From positions 175,967 to 239,966 of the forward strand of contig NZ_JBHIKY010000004.1 in NCBI RefSeq assembly GCF_042139015.1: DNA of 64,000 nt. Reading direction: 5' to 3'. Both the position numbers and the translations under genes were made by a program. This DNA comes from JBHIKY01 sp042139015. GTDB taxonomy: Bacteria; Bacillota; Bacilli; Bacillales; Marinococcaceae. The notes beneath the pieces were generated by a model. The model was given only the letters and a program-made list of their open reading frames with translations, was not told the DNA's origin and searched no databases. Positions 25,619 through 34,560 of the stretch are shown one piece after another; positions within the stretch are counted from its first letter, which is position 1; the number at the start of each line of letters is the position of its first letter.

Positions 25619-26149
25619 ATGGCGACATTATCACAATTTAAAGATCGATTAAGACAAAGAGAGGCTTTGCCGGCACTCTGTCCGTCCGATATTTGGGATA
25701 GGGGGCTCTCTCAAGAAATTGAAAATACGTCAGGAATCGAACTCACAGGTCAGGAGAATCCATCCACGGTATCAGTGGAGGCTGTGAAATCCGGTCTTTT
25801 ATTATGGAACGACGACCTATATGGCTCTCATACATTATCTCAGCAGCTCGAAAACGATTTAGGAAGCTGCTGGCACGGATTAATGCACCGCCGCGAAGGA
25901 GATTTCAGCAATGCAAAGTACTGGTACTCCAAAGCAGGTGATCTTCCTATATTCCCATCGCTCTACGAGAAAGCAAAAGCTGTTTCTACCATCGCAGCTT
26001 CCTGGGAGCAATGGGACCCGCACCGCTTTATTGATGAAGTCGAATGGGTGACATCCAATGGCTCAGAGAACTCTAAAGAAGCTGAAGAATTGCGGAAGAT
26101 TCAAGAGATCGAATTATCTCTTCTATTGGATTACAGCTTAAGAGCATAA
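25619..26149 (+). CDS. Conserved hypothetical protein, about 176 residues
   Basis: A soluble protein starting at ATG 25619, preceded by AAAGGAGGG. Recognisable blocks are LLLWNDDLYGSHTLSQ near residue 60 and WHGLMHRREGDFSNAKYWY near residue 85. The latter is a signature of a widely distributed uncharacterised family found in several phyla. No transmembrane segment. A longer frame to 25469 has no ribosome binding site. Convergent with the SDR gene through terminator 26181-26219. Confidence 0.8.
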   Translation: MATLSQFKDRLRQREALPALCPSDIWDRGLSQEIENTSGIELTGQENPSTVSVEAVKSGLLLWNDDLYGSHTLSQQLENDLGSCWHGLMHRREGDFSNAKYWYSKAGDLPIFPSLYEKAKAVSTIAASWEQWDPHRFIDEVEWVTSNGSENSKEAEELRKIQEIELSLLLDYSLRA

Positions 26150-26180
26150 ATTGGACTCCAATAGCAATCGCATATACACA

Positions 26181-26219
26181 AAAAGCTCCTTACAAATCAA
26201 TCATGTAAGGAGCTTTTTT
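26181..26219. terminator. Bidirectional terminator
   Basis: AAAAGCTCCTTACA (26181-26194) pairs with TGTAAGGAGCTTTT (26204-26217) around a short loop, with A/T tracts on both sides. Confidence 0.9.
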
Positions 26220-26242
26220 GGTAATCGAAATATTAACCTGCA

Positions 26243-26893
26243 TTAGATAGAATCTATTGCATTTTTAATTGGCGTTGGTCCTCCCACTACTTGAAATTCT
26301 TTTCCTATCGTTGCTTTATTTTCTAAGGCTGCTACTATCACACCAGCAACATCTTCTCTGGGAATCTCCCCTCTTTCCACCTCGATTGCTGCCTCTACTT
26401 TGCCGGTTCCTTCATTATTTGTAAGCCCGCCGGGATGGATAATTGTATAATCGAGATCTGTTCTTTTCAGCCACTCGTCTGCATAATGCTTGGCTGCTAC
26501 GTACGGGGCAAAAGAGGAAGAAACTGCCTGGATAGCCTCACGCCTCGTGTCAAACGAGCTGATCATAATAAACCGCTTCACACCTGCCGCCTTCGCTGCC
26601 TCGATCGTTTTTACGGCTCCATCCAAATCAATCAAAATAGTTTTGTCCTTTCCTGTGTTTGGTCCAGAACCAGCAGTAAAGACAACTGCATCGACTCCTT
26701 CTGCCGCTTTTGAAATGGACTCGATATCATCTTCTAAATCGACCACTGCCGTTTCCGCACCTAACTCTTCAAAAAAGGACGCTTGCTCCTGCTTACGAAT
26801 CATAGCTTTCGCTTCCAGGCTTCCGTTATCCTGAATAGATGAAACAAGATGTTTCCCAATCTGGCCATTGGCCCCTACAACTAGAATTTTCAT
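26243..26893 (-). CDS. Atypical SDR, NAD(P)-binding oxidoreductase (YhfK-like)
   Basis: About 216 residues, Rossmann fold. The NAD(P) motif GANGQIGKHL is at the N-terminus, VDAVVFTAGS near residue 70, and ISSFDTRRE and YVAAKHYADEWL place the SDR a5-type region near residue 135. It belongs to the NmrA-like/atypical SDR group similar to B. subtilis YhfK. Substrate unknown. I prefer the ATG at 26893 (AAGGA eight bases upstream) to the one at 26902, which overlaps that site. About 440 bases upstream to the MFS gene contain only the promoter at 27194-27223. Confidence 0.85.
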   Translation of the reverse strand: MKILVVGANGQIGKHLVSSIQDNGSLEAKAMIRKQEQASFFEELGAETAVVDLEDDIESISKAAEGVDAVVFTAGSGPNTGKDKTILIDLDGAVKTIEAAKAAGVKRFIMISSFDTRREAIQAVSSSFAPYVAAKHYADEWLKRTDLDYTIIHPGGLTNNEGTGKVEAAIEVERGEIPREDVAGVIVAALENKATIGKEFQVVGGPTPIKNAIDSI

Positions 26894-27193
26894 TTTCTCC
26901 ATCCTTTCTAAGTAAAAGTATCAGCCAATAAGTTTTTCTTATCTTCATCCTAAATGGAAAGAAAGCAATATGTCTAGAACTATACCTCATTACTTTTGAT
27001 TCGGAAAAAATGAGAGTCCAACTGTATATTCGGCATAACTTAACTCCAAACTGCATTAAATTTTTGTTTTTATTTGATTATATTTATTTGTTAATATTAT
27101 TTCAAAACTATCCATAACCCTATTTTACGGTAAAATCAGCGCTATTTTTAATGTTAAGTTATGATTTCTATTAAAATTAATTTGAATATTTCG

Positions 27194-27223
27194 TTGACGA
27201 ACACTTAAGAAACCCCTTACAAT
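27194..27223 (+). promoter_or_regulatory. Sigma-A promoter of the MFS transporter
   Basis: TTGACG (27194-27199), 18-base spacer, TACAAT (27218-27223). It leaves a leader of about 105 bases before the ATG. Confidence 0.55.
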
Positions 27224-27335
27224 CTTAAATATGAATTTAAAAAACACAATAACAAATACAAAAATAACAAAACAAAAATATTTTATATAAGGAGGGAAGT
27301 CTTCTACAAAAAATATTATGAGAGGATGAAATCTT

Positions 27336-28640
27336 TTGAAAAAGGTTGAAAAAGGCAGTCTGGCGGCTACGTTATCTGTTTCCATGTCTAACTATTTAGA
27401 AGCGGGCTCCATTGTAGCCGGAGCTGCAAGCTTAACATTATGGGTGGAATACCTCGGGCTGACGGATACTACGGTCGGGCTTCTCGGAGCCTTGAGTGCC
27501 AACGGATTCGGAGCTGCAGTAGGGGCTTTGATCAGCGGATTTCTAGTGGATCGCTACGGAAGAAAATTTATTTACAAATACAACTTATTAGTCTATATGC
27601 TTGGCATTCTGTTAATTACGTTTTCGTTTTCATTTCCAATGCTATTAGTCGGGTATATTGTCACTGGTGTATCGGTAGGAGCTGGCATTCCACCTTCCTG
27701 GACCTACATTGCCGAAGAAGCACCCAAAAATGAACGAGCCGCCCGAGTAGGATGGGGGCAATTTGCCTGGTCGATGGGGCCGGCGGTCGTCTTACTACTT
27801 TCCGTGGCACTTGCGCCTTTAGGGTTATTAGGGAGCCGAATCATTTTCTTTCAATTATTCGTAATCGCTTTCTTTACATGGTTGTTTCAAAGAAAAATTG
27901 ATGAGTCTTCAATTTGGGAAGAGCAAAAGAAAAAAGATCAAGCCACGAACCAAGGTGGTATTTTTAACAAGGAAAACTTAAAGGAATTGTTTACAAATCG
28001 GGCCAACCTACAGGCTCTCACACTGCTTGTAGGCGTATACGCATTTTGGAATATGGTTGCCGGGGTTATGGGGTATTTTATGCCTTATATTTATGAAACA
28101 GTTGGAGGGCTGTCCTCTTCCCAAGCCAATCTTTTGCAAACGTTTTTGTGGGTATTGACCGTTCTCTCCACCTATTTAGTTTTCATAAAATTTGGGGATA
28201 AAGTGAACCGCAGGTTGATCTTTAGTGTTGGTGCCGGAATGGGGATTGTCGCCTGGATTATTTTATCCTATGGCGGAATGGGTACCGTCGAACTGCTCGC
28301 TTTTGTTATATTGTGGGGGATTGCTGCCGGATTTGGTGCTCAGGCCTTTTATGGCCTCTGGTCGGCAGAATTATTTCACACCAAGTACCGTGCCGCTGCC
28401 CAGGGATTTCTATTCTGTACAGCTAGGGTGCTGGTCGGCTTAATCTCACTCATCATTCCAGCGATGATTACAACACTCGGTTTCCGAACAGCAGGCACTG
28501 TCATGATTGGACTTCTTATAATTCACATGGTAGTCGGCCTCTTATTAGCACCGGAAACACGTGGTAAATCTTTAGAAGAGATTCAAACGGAACGATATGG
28601 CACAACGGGAGATTCTGCTTTTTCAAAAAAGGCGCGGTAA
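27336..28640 (+). CDS. MFS transporter, sugar-porter-like
   Basis: A 434-residue major facilitator with 12 predicted transmembrane segments. The loop 2-3 motif GFLVDRYGRKF is near residue 69, the sugar-porter-like AEEAPKNERAA follows near residue 128, and the C-terminal PETRGKSLEEI matches sugar/inositol porters. It probably imports a sugar, polyol or aromatic acid by proton symport. It stands alone with its own promoter and terminator (28675-28719). An inositol or sugar role fits the region but is not shown by context. Confidence 0.85.
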   Translation: MKKVEKGSLAATLSVSMSNYLEAGSIVAGAASLTLWVEYLGLTDTTVGLLGALSANGFGAAVGALISGFLVDRYGRKFIYKYNLLVYMLGILLITFSFSFPMLLVGYIVTGVSVGAGIPPSWTYIAEEAPKNERAARVGWGQFAWSMGPAVVLLLSVALAPLGLLGSRIIFFQLFVIAFFTWLFQRKIDESSIWEEQKKKDQATNQGGIFNKENLKELFTNRANLQALTLLVGVYAFWNMVAGVMGYFMPYIYETVGGLSSSQANLLQTFLWVLTVLSTYLVFIKFGDKVNRRLIFSVGAGMGIVAWIILSYGGMGTVELLAFVILWGIAAGFGAQAFYGLWSAELFHTKYRAAAQGFLFCTARVLVGLISLIIPAMITTLGFRTAGTVMIGLLIIHMVVGLLLAPETRGKSLEEIQTERYGTTGDSAFSKKAR

Positions 28641-28674
28641 AATAAGTTTATTGTTGGAGTGAGTTATTCAAACC

Positions 28675-28719
28675 AAACGCTTCTAATTATCATTTTTGAT
28701 ATAATCAGAAGCGTTTTTT
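28675..28719 (+). terminator. Intrinsic terminator after the MFS gene
   Basis: AAACGCTTCT pairs with AGAAGCGTTT across a 22-base AT-rich loop, followed by T6. Confidence 0.8.
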
Positions 28720-28801
28720 ACTCTTCACTAACTTGTCGCCGGCTACAGCCCACGCTATTTTTACCGGCTTCCGCGACCAACAGAGACTGATTTCTTTTAT
28801 C

Positions 28802-29320
28802 TTATCCCCGCTTGACGTCACTTACGCATCGAAATCCTGTATTTCCGGTTGAACTATCCATTGTATTTGAGCTGCGGGCAGCTACACGATATCGATTGCA
28901 GTAGGAGTGATGGCACAGGTAAGAGCCGCCTCTCATGACTTTAGACGAAGATTCACGGTTTGGCCTGCCTGGTCTTATAAACGAATCGGCGCACCATTCC
29001 CAAACGTTTCCTGCCATGTTATAAAGACCAAACCCGTTTGCAGGAAAAGACTTCACTGGTGCTGTGCCAATGTATCCGTCTTCCGCAGTATTTTTACTTG
29101 GAAAATCACCCTGCCAAATGTTGCAGTAATGCTCGCCGTTCGGCGTCAGCTCGTCTCCCCACGGGTATTTTTTCTGCTCAAGCCCTCCCCTGGCGGCATA
29201 CTCCCATTCCATTTCAGTTGGCAGTCTTTTTCCAGCCTACTCACAATAAGCAACCGCGTCATTCCAGGAGACGTGGATTACTGGATTTAAAACAGCATTA
29301 TAATTTTTCAATTCACTAAA
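28802..29320 (-). pseudogene. Formylglycine-generating enzyme (SUMF1/FGE)-like fragment with internal stop
   Basis: The 3' part encodes an intact FGE-sulfatase C-terminal region: EMEWEYAARGGLEQKKYPWG, NMAGNVWEWCADSF, and VMRGGSYLCHHSYCNRYRVA. This includes the paired cysteines expected of this enzyme class (C of SYLC and of SYCN). Upstream the frame continues through VIHVSWNDAVAYCE, then hits TAG (29239-29241 region) where the family has tryptophan, then AGKRLPTE. N-terminal residues and a start codon are missing. The family makes formylglycine in sulfatases; no sulfatase is in the window. Its remaining 5' end abuts a LacI-type operator at 29324-29337. Confidence 0.8.
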
Positions 29321-29323
29321 ATA

Positions 29324-29337
29324 TTGAAACGTTTCGA
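29324..29337. promoter_or_regulatory. LacI-family operator downstream of the lacI gene
   Basis: TTGAAACGTTTCGA differs at one position from the perfect palindrome TTGAAACGTTTCAA upstream of the same lacI gene (30404-30417). It lies between lacI and the FGE-like pseudogene, so it probably controlled that gene. Confidence 0.65.
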
Positions 29338-29393
29338 AAAAATTGAAGAATAAAGGTAACTATATTCCATCACTTAACTTTTCAGCCCCCTTT

Positions 29394-30362
29394 CTAGCTT
29401 GATTGACGCGTAATAAACTCAATAGGGATTTCCTTCTCATTAAGTGCTTCCTCCTTTTCAAGCATATCGAATAAGGTTTCTGCTGCCGTTTTACCCCATT
29501 GCTTTTTCTGAACCCGAACCGTTGTCAAAGCCGGCTGTACATACCTCGCTAAATCTATATCATCAAACCCGACAAAAGCAATGTGGTGTGGAACCTTCAG
29601 CCCCTTTTGCTGGACTGCCTTGACTGCCCCCATTGCCATTTCATCGTTGGCCGATACAAAAGCTGTAGGTCGCGTCTCGTTATCTTCTAAATATTTAGAC
29701 ATGCTGAGCAGTCCACTTATTTCAGTAAAGTCCGCACGGATTAAATCTGATTCTTTAAAAGTAAGTCCATGAATTGCAAGAGATTCTCTAAACCCTTCCA
29801 GGCGGCTTTCCCCATCAAATGATTCCTTTGAACCGGCAATAAACCCAATCCGCTGATGCCCCTGTTCTACTAAGTGATTCACCGTGTAATCCATCCCTCG
29901 CTTATTCGGCAATAAAACCTCCTTCACATACTTGTTATCTAACTCCCGGTCAAGAACTACAATAGGAAACTTCTCACTGGCCAGACTGTCTAACAGTTCA
30001 TTAGAAATATGATAATTAAGAATTATTGCACCATCCACATAACGTTCCACTAATAATCGGTGTTTGTCATCTGAAGCGCAAACGACCATCTCATACCCAT
30101 TTTTAATAACCGTTACCTGAATGCCTTCCAATAGTTCATTAAAAAAAGGACCCGTAAACCCACTCAAAAAGAGACCGATAATATTTGTCTTATTTTTCTT
30201 CAGATTTTTAGCACTTCCATTGGGACGATATCCCAATTCTTTAGCTGCCTGCAAGACCTTCTCCTTAGTCGGTTTTGTAATCAGCTCACTTCCATTCATG
30301 ACATACGATGCCGTAGCTACACTTACTTTTGCTTTTTTTGCAACATCCTTTAACGTCGACAA
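29394..30362 (-). CDS. LacI-family repressor, auto- and CcpA-controlled
   Basis: A 322-residue LacI/GalR regulator. Its helix-turn-helix (LKDVAKKAKVSVATASYVMN) spans residues 4-23, followed by the ligand-binding domain ending in LARYVQPALTTV. Upstream on the minus strand are TTGTAA-N17-TATAAT, a CcpA-type cre overlapping the -35, and a perfect palindromic operator right after the -10. A second operator lies beyond the stop codon before an FGE-like pseudogene. Its original target was likely a sulfated-sugar or similar catabolic gene, now lost (inference). Effector unknown. Confidence 0.88.
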   Translation of the reverse strand: MSTLKDVAKKAKVSVATASYVMNGSELITKPTKEKVLQAAKELGYRPNGSAKNLKKNKTNIIGLFLSGFTGPFFNELLEGIQVTVIKNGYEMVVCASDDKHRLLVERYVDGAIILNYHISNELLDSLASEKFPIVVLDRELDNKYVKEVLLPNKRGMDYTVNHLVEQGHQRIGFIAGSKESFDGESRLEGFRESLAIHGLTFKESDLIRADFTEISGLLSMSKYLEDNETRPTAFVSANDEMAMGAVKAVQQKGLKVPHHIAFVGFDDIDLARYVQPALTTVRVQKKQWGKTAAETLFDMLEKEEALNEKEIPIEFITRQSS

Positions 30363-30403
30363 GCTTTTCCCTCTTCTCTTCCTTTATGGCTGCATTTGGC
30401 TTT

Positions 30404-30417
30404 TTGAAACGTTTCAA
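30404..30417. promoter_or_regulatory. Palindromic LacI-family auto-operator
   Basis: TTGAAACGTTTCAA is a perfect 14-base palindrome placed directly downstream of the lacI -10, matching classic repressor auto-regulation. Confidence 0.75.
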
Positions 30418-30422
30418 TAAAA

Positions 30423-30451
30423 ATTATAGCGGACTTTGAAAGCGATTACAA
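30423..30451 (-). promoter_or_regulatory. lacI promoter with overlapping cre site
   Basis: Minus strand TTGTAA (30451-30446), 17-base spacer, TATAAT (30428-30423). The sequence TGTAATCGCTTTCA (30450-30437) overlaps the -35 and is a full match to the CcpA cre consensus. Confidence 0.75.
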
Positions 30452-30691
30452 TATACTTTTCTGAATTTTTTCACAAATAGTAATTTAGAAGTAAAGCCAA
30501 ATGTACTACTCACAATATTCATCAGGTCCGTATAAGGTAATAACATTTAAGTGTATGATTTTCATAATCAATATCGCAACAAAAGATACGAACATTCTAT
30601 ATATCATTCTATTCTTTATAGGTTAACGCATTCTGCGGTCTTGGCCTCAGCCTCCTAATTATGAGTTTTCAACATATACTCCGTCAAAACA

Positions 30692-30728
30692 CTTCGCTTT
30701 CCGCGGGCAAGGCTCAAGCCTCCTCGGC
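30692..30728 (+). repeat. Repeat fragment related to the palindromic element
   Basis: CTTCGCTTTCCGCGGGCA followed by AAGGCTCAAGCCTCCTCGG. The first block recurs with one change at 30917-30934. Such GC-rich CTTCGCTTTCCGYGGGC blocks are recurrent intergenic repeats in bacilli. The surrounding 30452-30850 holds no gene I can support. Confidence 0.55.
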
Positions 30729-30853
30729 AGAAAGAACACTGGGGAAAGCGTCCGCCTAGAGGGATGAAATCAACAAGCTCTATTCTCTTATCATTTTAAA
30801 AAGAGGGGCATACCAAAAGGTTATAAACAGTTGACTTCATCCAAAAAAAATAA

Positions 30854-31028
30854 TGGGGCTGTCTCATAAATGATACTCGCCCCTTTTTGCATGGTAAAAA
30901 AAGCAGTGGACAAGTCCTTCGCTTTCCGTGGGCAGCGCTTCCCACCGGAGTCTTCGGACTTGTCCCCCTGCTATCTTCTATTTAGGATACTACTTTTTCT
31001 ATAAAAAGGGGCTTTTGCTACAGCCCCA
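30854..31028. repeat. Nested palindromic (REP/MITE-like) element
   Basis: Three nested arms: TGGGGCTGT (30854) with ACAGCCCCA (ends 31028); GCCCCTTTTT (30879) with AAAAAGGGGC (31003); and GGACAAGTCC (30908) with GGACTTGTCC (ends 30965). The inner loop holds CTTCGCTTTCCGTGGGCA, shared with the fragment at 30692. Each end also forms a local GGGGC/GCCCC hairpin followed by T5 facing inward, so the element acts as a terminator for both flanks. Confidence 0.75.
31003..31027 (-). terminator. Terminator of the inositol operon
   Basis: On the minus strand GGGGCT, an 8-base loop, AGCCCC, then TTTTT. It lies 47 bases after the last iol gene and is supplied by the right end of the palindromic element. 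Confidence 0.75.
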
Positions 31029-31073
31029 CTTGTTTTATTAGTATTTATTTGTATTAGCCTTATAGACTAATTG

Positions 31074-31919
31074 CTATATCATCGCTTTTTGATAAGCGCC
31101 GGTACGTCTGATCACTTCTTCAATCACAACCTCCAACGCGTGTTTACTCGGTTTTAATATCTCCATTGGAGCATATAATTCCTGGTTTTCTGTTAATACC
31201 TTTCTAAGAGCTTCCGACCAGGCAATATTGAGTTCCGTATTGTAATTGATCTTTGCATGTCCATAGGAAATGGCTTTTTGCAGATCAGCATCAGAGATCC
31301 CGGAAGCTCCATGCAGGACAAACGGAACATTAGTGAATTGACGCAGTCTCGCCATCTCTTCAAAACCAAGGTTGGGCTCCCCTTTATATTTTCCATGGAC
31401 TGATCCAAGAGCAGGTGCGAGGCTGTCGATTCCTGCCTCTTCGGCAAGCTGGATGCATTCGTTCTCATCAGCATAACTGAGATCACTGTATACGCCATCT
31501 TCCGTACCTCCGACACTTCCGACTTCACCTTCTACGGTGACTCTGTGCCTGTGTGCATACTCCACAACTTTACTGGTATTATTCACATTTTCAGCGATCG
31601 GAAGCTTAGATCCGTCATACATCACTGAACCGTAGCCTGCGTTAACCGCTTCTATACAGCGATCAACCGTTTGTCCATGATCCAAATGCAATACGGCAGG
31701 TACGGTAACCCCTAAATTTTTTTTCATATTCTGAAAGACTTGTGCCAGTAGTTCAAACCCGCCGAGCTCGTCAACGATCTTATCAGTTGTCCCTACAATA
31801 ACCGGCGCCCTGCATTTTTCGGCTGTTTTCAAAATAGATTCAAGCCAGATCAAACCATTCATATTGAATTGCGGAACGGCATACCTTTTCTCAAATGCTT
31901 CATCCAAAATATTATACAT
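31074..31919 (-). CDS. iolJ: Class II ketose-bisphosphate aldolase, IolJ type
   Basis: A 281-residue zinc aldolase. Zinc ligands are in LHLDHGQT near residue 84 and in the histidines of SVHGKYKG and LHGASG. GVYSDLSYADENE is the loop region between them. In the iol pathway it cleaves 2-deoxy-5-keto-D-gluconate 6-phosphate into dihydroxyacetone phosphate and malonate semialdehyde, the substrate of IolA. It is the last gene of the iol operon, four bases after the preceding dehydrogenase. Sequence alone cannot separate it from fructose-bisphosphate aldolase; context decides. Confidence 0.85.
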   Translation of the reverse strand: MYNILDEAFEKRYAVPQFNMNGLIWLESILKTAEKCRAPVIVGTTDKIVDELGGFELLAQVFQNMKKNLGVTVPAVLHLDHGQTVDRCIEAVNAGYGSVMYDGSKLPIAENVNNTSKVVEYAHRHRVTVEGEVGSVGGTEDGVYSDLSYADENECIQLAEEAGIDSLAPALGSVHGKYKGEPNLGFEEMARLRQFTNVPFVLHGASGISDADLQKAISYGHAKINYNTELNIAWSEALRKVLTENQELYAPMEILKPSKHALEVVIEEVIRRTGAYQKAMI

Positions 31920-31923
31920 GTCA

Positions 31924-32937
31924 TCACCCTATTTCGTGGTTAACTTTTACAGGTTTTCCACTATCATTTGATTGTTTAGCAGCCATAGCGATTCTCTGTG
32001 CCATAATTCCGTCTTTAAACACCACTTTTGTTTCCGTATCATTTAAAATACTGTCAACAAACTCCTGGGTTTCACGTATGAAGGACTCATTATACCGTTC
32101 CAGGAAAAAATGGAGCGGCTGATCTATTTCGACTGTATTTGAATGATAGTATTTTAGATTTGTTGCTGTCTCGTTATCAGCTACAATGGCACCGCCATTA
32201 CCGAACACTTCAATGCGCTGGTCGTACCCATATACCGCTTCTCTGCTGTTGTCAATCACGCCAAGCGCCCCATTATCAAATGTTAATGTAATTACTGCTG
32301 TATCAATATCCTCCATTTCACCAATCTCCGGGTTTACTATAGCCGCTCCTTTCGCATACACTTCAACGACTTCAGAGCCGACTAAATATCTGGCCATATC
32401 AAAATCATGAATACTCATATCCATAAACAACCCACCAGACGTTTCAATATAATCCAGATGCGGAGGCTTAGGGTCCCTTGAGGTAATTTTCAGGACATGA
32501 ACGTCCCCGACCTTTCTGTTTTCTACTCTGCTTTGCATCTCTTGAAAATTTTTATCAAAACGTCGATTAAACCCAACCTGGAATTTTACTCCTGCTTCTT
32601 TAATTTGCTCGTAAGCTTCAAGCGTTTCTTCATCATTGAAGCTGATTGGCTTTTCGCAAAATACATGCTTCTTATAGCTTGCTGCTAATTTAATTAAGTC
32701 AGCATGTGTGCTTGTAGGTGAACAAATAAATACAGTATTAATGTCTTCATCTTCAAAAATATCCTGATAATCTTTTGTGATCTCTTCTACTCCGCTGTCT
32801 TTAAACCATTCTTGTAAATCATCTGCAAAGAGCTCTGAAACCATCTTCAAACGGACATTTTGATTTGTTTTCAAGTTATTAATGTGTAATTTCCCAATGC
32901 GTCCTGCACCTATTACACCTGCTACTACTTTTTCCAT
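31924..32937 (-). CDS. Gfo/Idh/MocA oxidoreductase, second inositol 2-dehydrogenase
   Basis: A 337-residue NAD(P)-dependent dehydrogenase. The Rossmann motif GVIGAGRIGKLH is at residues 7-18, EKPISFND near residue 95, and the catalytic-region DMSIHDFDMARY near residue 175. It acts on inositol isomers or related sugars, giving a 2-keto product. The operon also holds another such enzyme at 35451; the pair may handle different stereoisomers (myo-, scyllo- or D-chiro-inositol). ATG follows a ribosome binding site AAGGAAG. Confidence 0.87.
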   Translation of the reverse strand: MEKVVAGVIGAGRIGKLHINNLKTNQNVRLKMVSELFADDLQEWFKDSGVEEITKDYQDIFEDEDINTVFICSPTSTHADLIKLAASYKKHVFCEKPISFNDEETLEAYEQIKEAGVKFQVGFNRRFDKNFQEMQSRVENRKVGDVHVLKITSRDPKPPHLDYIETSGGLFMDMSIHDFDMARYLVGSEVVEVYAKGAAIVNPEIGEMEDIDTAVITLTFDNGALGVIDNSREAVYGYDQRIEVFGNGGAIVADNETATNLKYYHSNTVEIDQPLHFFLERYNESFIRETQEFVDSILNDTETKVVFKDGIMAQRIAMAAKQSNDSGKPVKVNHEIG

Positions 32938-32955
32938 CGGTTCAACTTCCTTTCT

Positions 32956-34548
32956 TTATTTCGCTAACACCAATGGAGAAAATATAATATACATTGCGAC
33001 AACGGTCAGCAATATTATAGTTCCAACCCATTTAGAGTGCTTCCATGGTGTCAAATCCACTTTGTTCTTATATTTCTCAAATTCAAAGTCTACTTTATCC
33101 GGCTTTAATGAACTGAATAGATACAAAATCACTATGTCTAAAATGAACAAAACGCTCCAGACATAAAGGTAATGGATATCCTCGAGCACCACTTTGGATA
33201 AGCTGTACGTAATAACGTGAAAAACGAACGTGACTTTCGCACCCAAAGCTGATGTTTTCTTCGAGAAGAAGCCGATTAATATAATGGCAAGCAGCGGCAT
33301 ATTATATAAGCCATTGAATTCCTGGATGACTGCAAACAAGCCCTGCGGAAACAGTGAAATCAATGGGGCAATAATGATTACGACAATACCCACTGCAATC
33401 GTCAGAATCCGGCCCATTCTTGCGATCTGGCGGTTATTCGCCTGTTTATTGATAATCGGTTTATAAAAGTCGAGACTAAACAGTGTCACCGTGGCATTCA
33501 GTGCGCCAATGAACGAACTCATTATCGCTCCGAACACGACAACTCCGAAGATTCCAAATGCCCATTGCGGCAGTACTTCAGCCAGAAGCGCAGGGTATGC
33601 CATATCCATTTGCAAATCGTTGCCAAACATGCTGAAAGCGATAATCCCTGGGATCACCAGGAAGAAAATACCGAATACTTTAAAGAAGCCGACCAGCATC
33701 GTCCCTTTTTGTGCTTCCTTTAAGTTTTTGGCAGCCAACGCTTTTTGAACGATCATCTGATTGGTACACCAAAAATATAAATTGTTAAAAAACATCCCAA
33801 AGAAAAGTGTCGGCCATGGTACAATCTCTGAATCCACAGCTCCCCACGCATTTAATTTATCGGAAGATTCAGACACAAAACGGTCCACCCCGCTTAAAAA
33901 GCTGCTGTCTCCTAATGCCATAATGCCTAAAATCGTCACGGAAATTCCGCCTATAAACAATCCAATTCCATAAATGGAATCACTATGGGCTACAAGTGAC
34001 AGACCCCCGACGAATAAATAGAAAACTCCGATGATCCCGATAAAAGATGCGATAATCACCACAGAGGTCATCGTGGAGACCCCAAGAAACCCTCCAATAT
34101 TGAACAAGTCATTAAATATCAAAGACCCTGAGTACAGCACCACGGGCATAAAACTTACCGTGTATGTAAACATGAATAGGATTGACACAATCCTTTTTGT
34201 CATTGTGTCATATCGCACTTCAATAAAATCTGAAATGGTGTTTACACCATATTTGAAGTATCTCGGAAGAAAAACCCATGCAGAAAGAACAATCGCTACT
34301 GCAGCAGTGACTTCCCAGGCCATCACTTCGACGCCTGCTACATAACTCTGCCCATTCTGGCCGACGAGATGTTCTGTCGAAAGGTTTGTCATTATAATTG
34401 ACATTCCGACTGTCGTGCCGACTAAAGAGCGGCCGCCTAAGAAATAACCTTCTGAATCGTGGGTATTCACGTTTTTACTTCTGTAATATGCGTATAAGTA
34501 AATAGCCACTAAAACGACCGCAAAACTTACTATCGCAAACCAGTTCAT
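32956..34548 (-). CDS. Sodium/solute symporter (SSS family), probable inositol transporter
   Basis: A 530-residue membrane protein with about 13-14 transmembrane segments, of the SGLT/SSS family. Family marks include YFLGGRSLVGTTVGMSIIMTN near residue 35, GGLSLVAHSDSIYGIG near residue 180, and a CTNQMIVQKALAAKNLKEA segment near residue 265. Placed within the iol operon it is the likely inositol importer, driven by sodium. It takes the place of the proton-coupled IolT/IolF porters of B. subtilis, fitting a sodium-rich habitat (inference). Confidence 0.88.
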   Translation of the reverse strand: MNWFAIVSFAVVLVAIYLYAYYRSKNVNTHDSEGYFLGGRSLVGTTVGMSIIMTNLSTEHLVGQNGQSYVAGVEVMAWEVTAAVAIVLSAWVFLPRYFKYGVNTISDFIEVRYDTMTKRIVSILFMFTYTVSFMPVVLYSGSLIFNDLFNIGGFLGVSTMTSVVIIASFIGIIGVFYLFVGGLSLVAHSDSIYGIGLFIGGISVTILGIMALGDSSFLSGVDRFVSESSDKLNAWGAVDSEIVPWPTLFFGMFFNNLYFWCTNQMIVQKALAAKNLKEAQKGTMLVGFFKVFGIFFLVIPGIIAFSMFGNDLQMDMAYPALLAEVLPQWAFGIFGVVVFGAIMSSFIGALNATVTLFSLDFYKPIINKQANNRQIARMGRILTIAVGIVVIIIAPLISLFPQGLFAVIQEFNGLYNMPLLAIILIGFFSKKTSALGAKVTFVFHVITYSLSKVVLEDIHYLYVWSVLFILDIVILYLFSSLKPDKVDFEFEKYKNKVDLTPWKHSKWVGTIILLTVVAMYIIFSPLVLAK

Positions 34549-34560
34549 ATTAATTCCCCT

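Noticed and set aside
29340..29401. CcpA cre interpretation of TTGAAACGTTTCRA palindromes
   Set aside because: The perfect symmetry, repetition around the lacI gene and presence of a separate, better cre at 30437-30450 favour the local LacI repressor.
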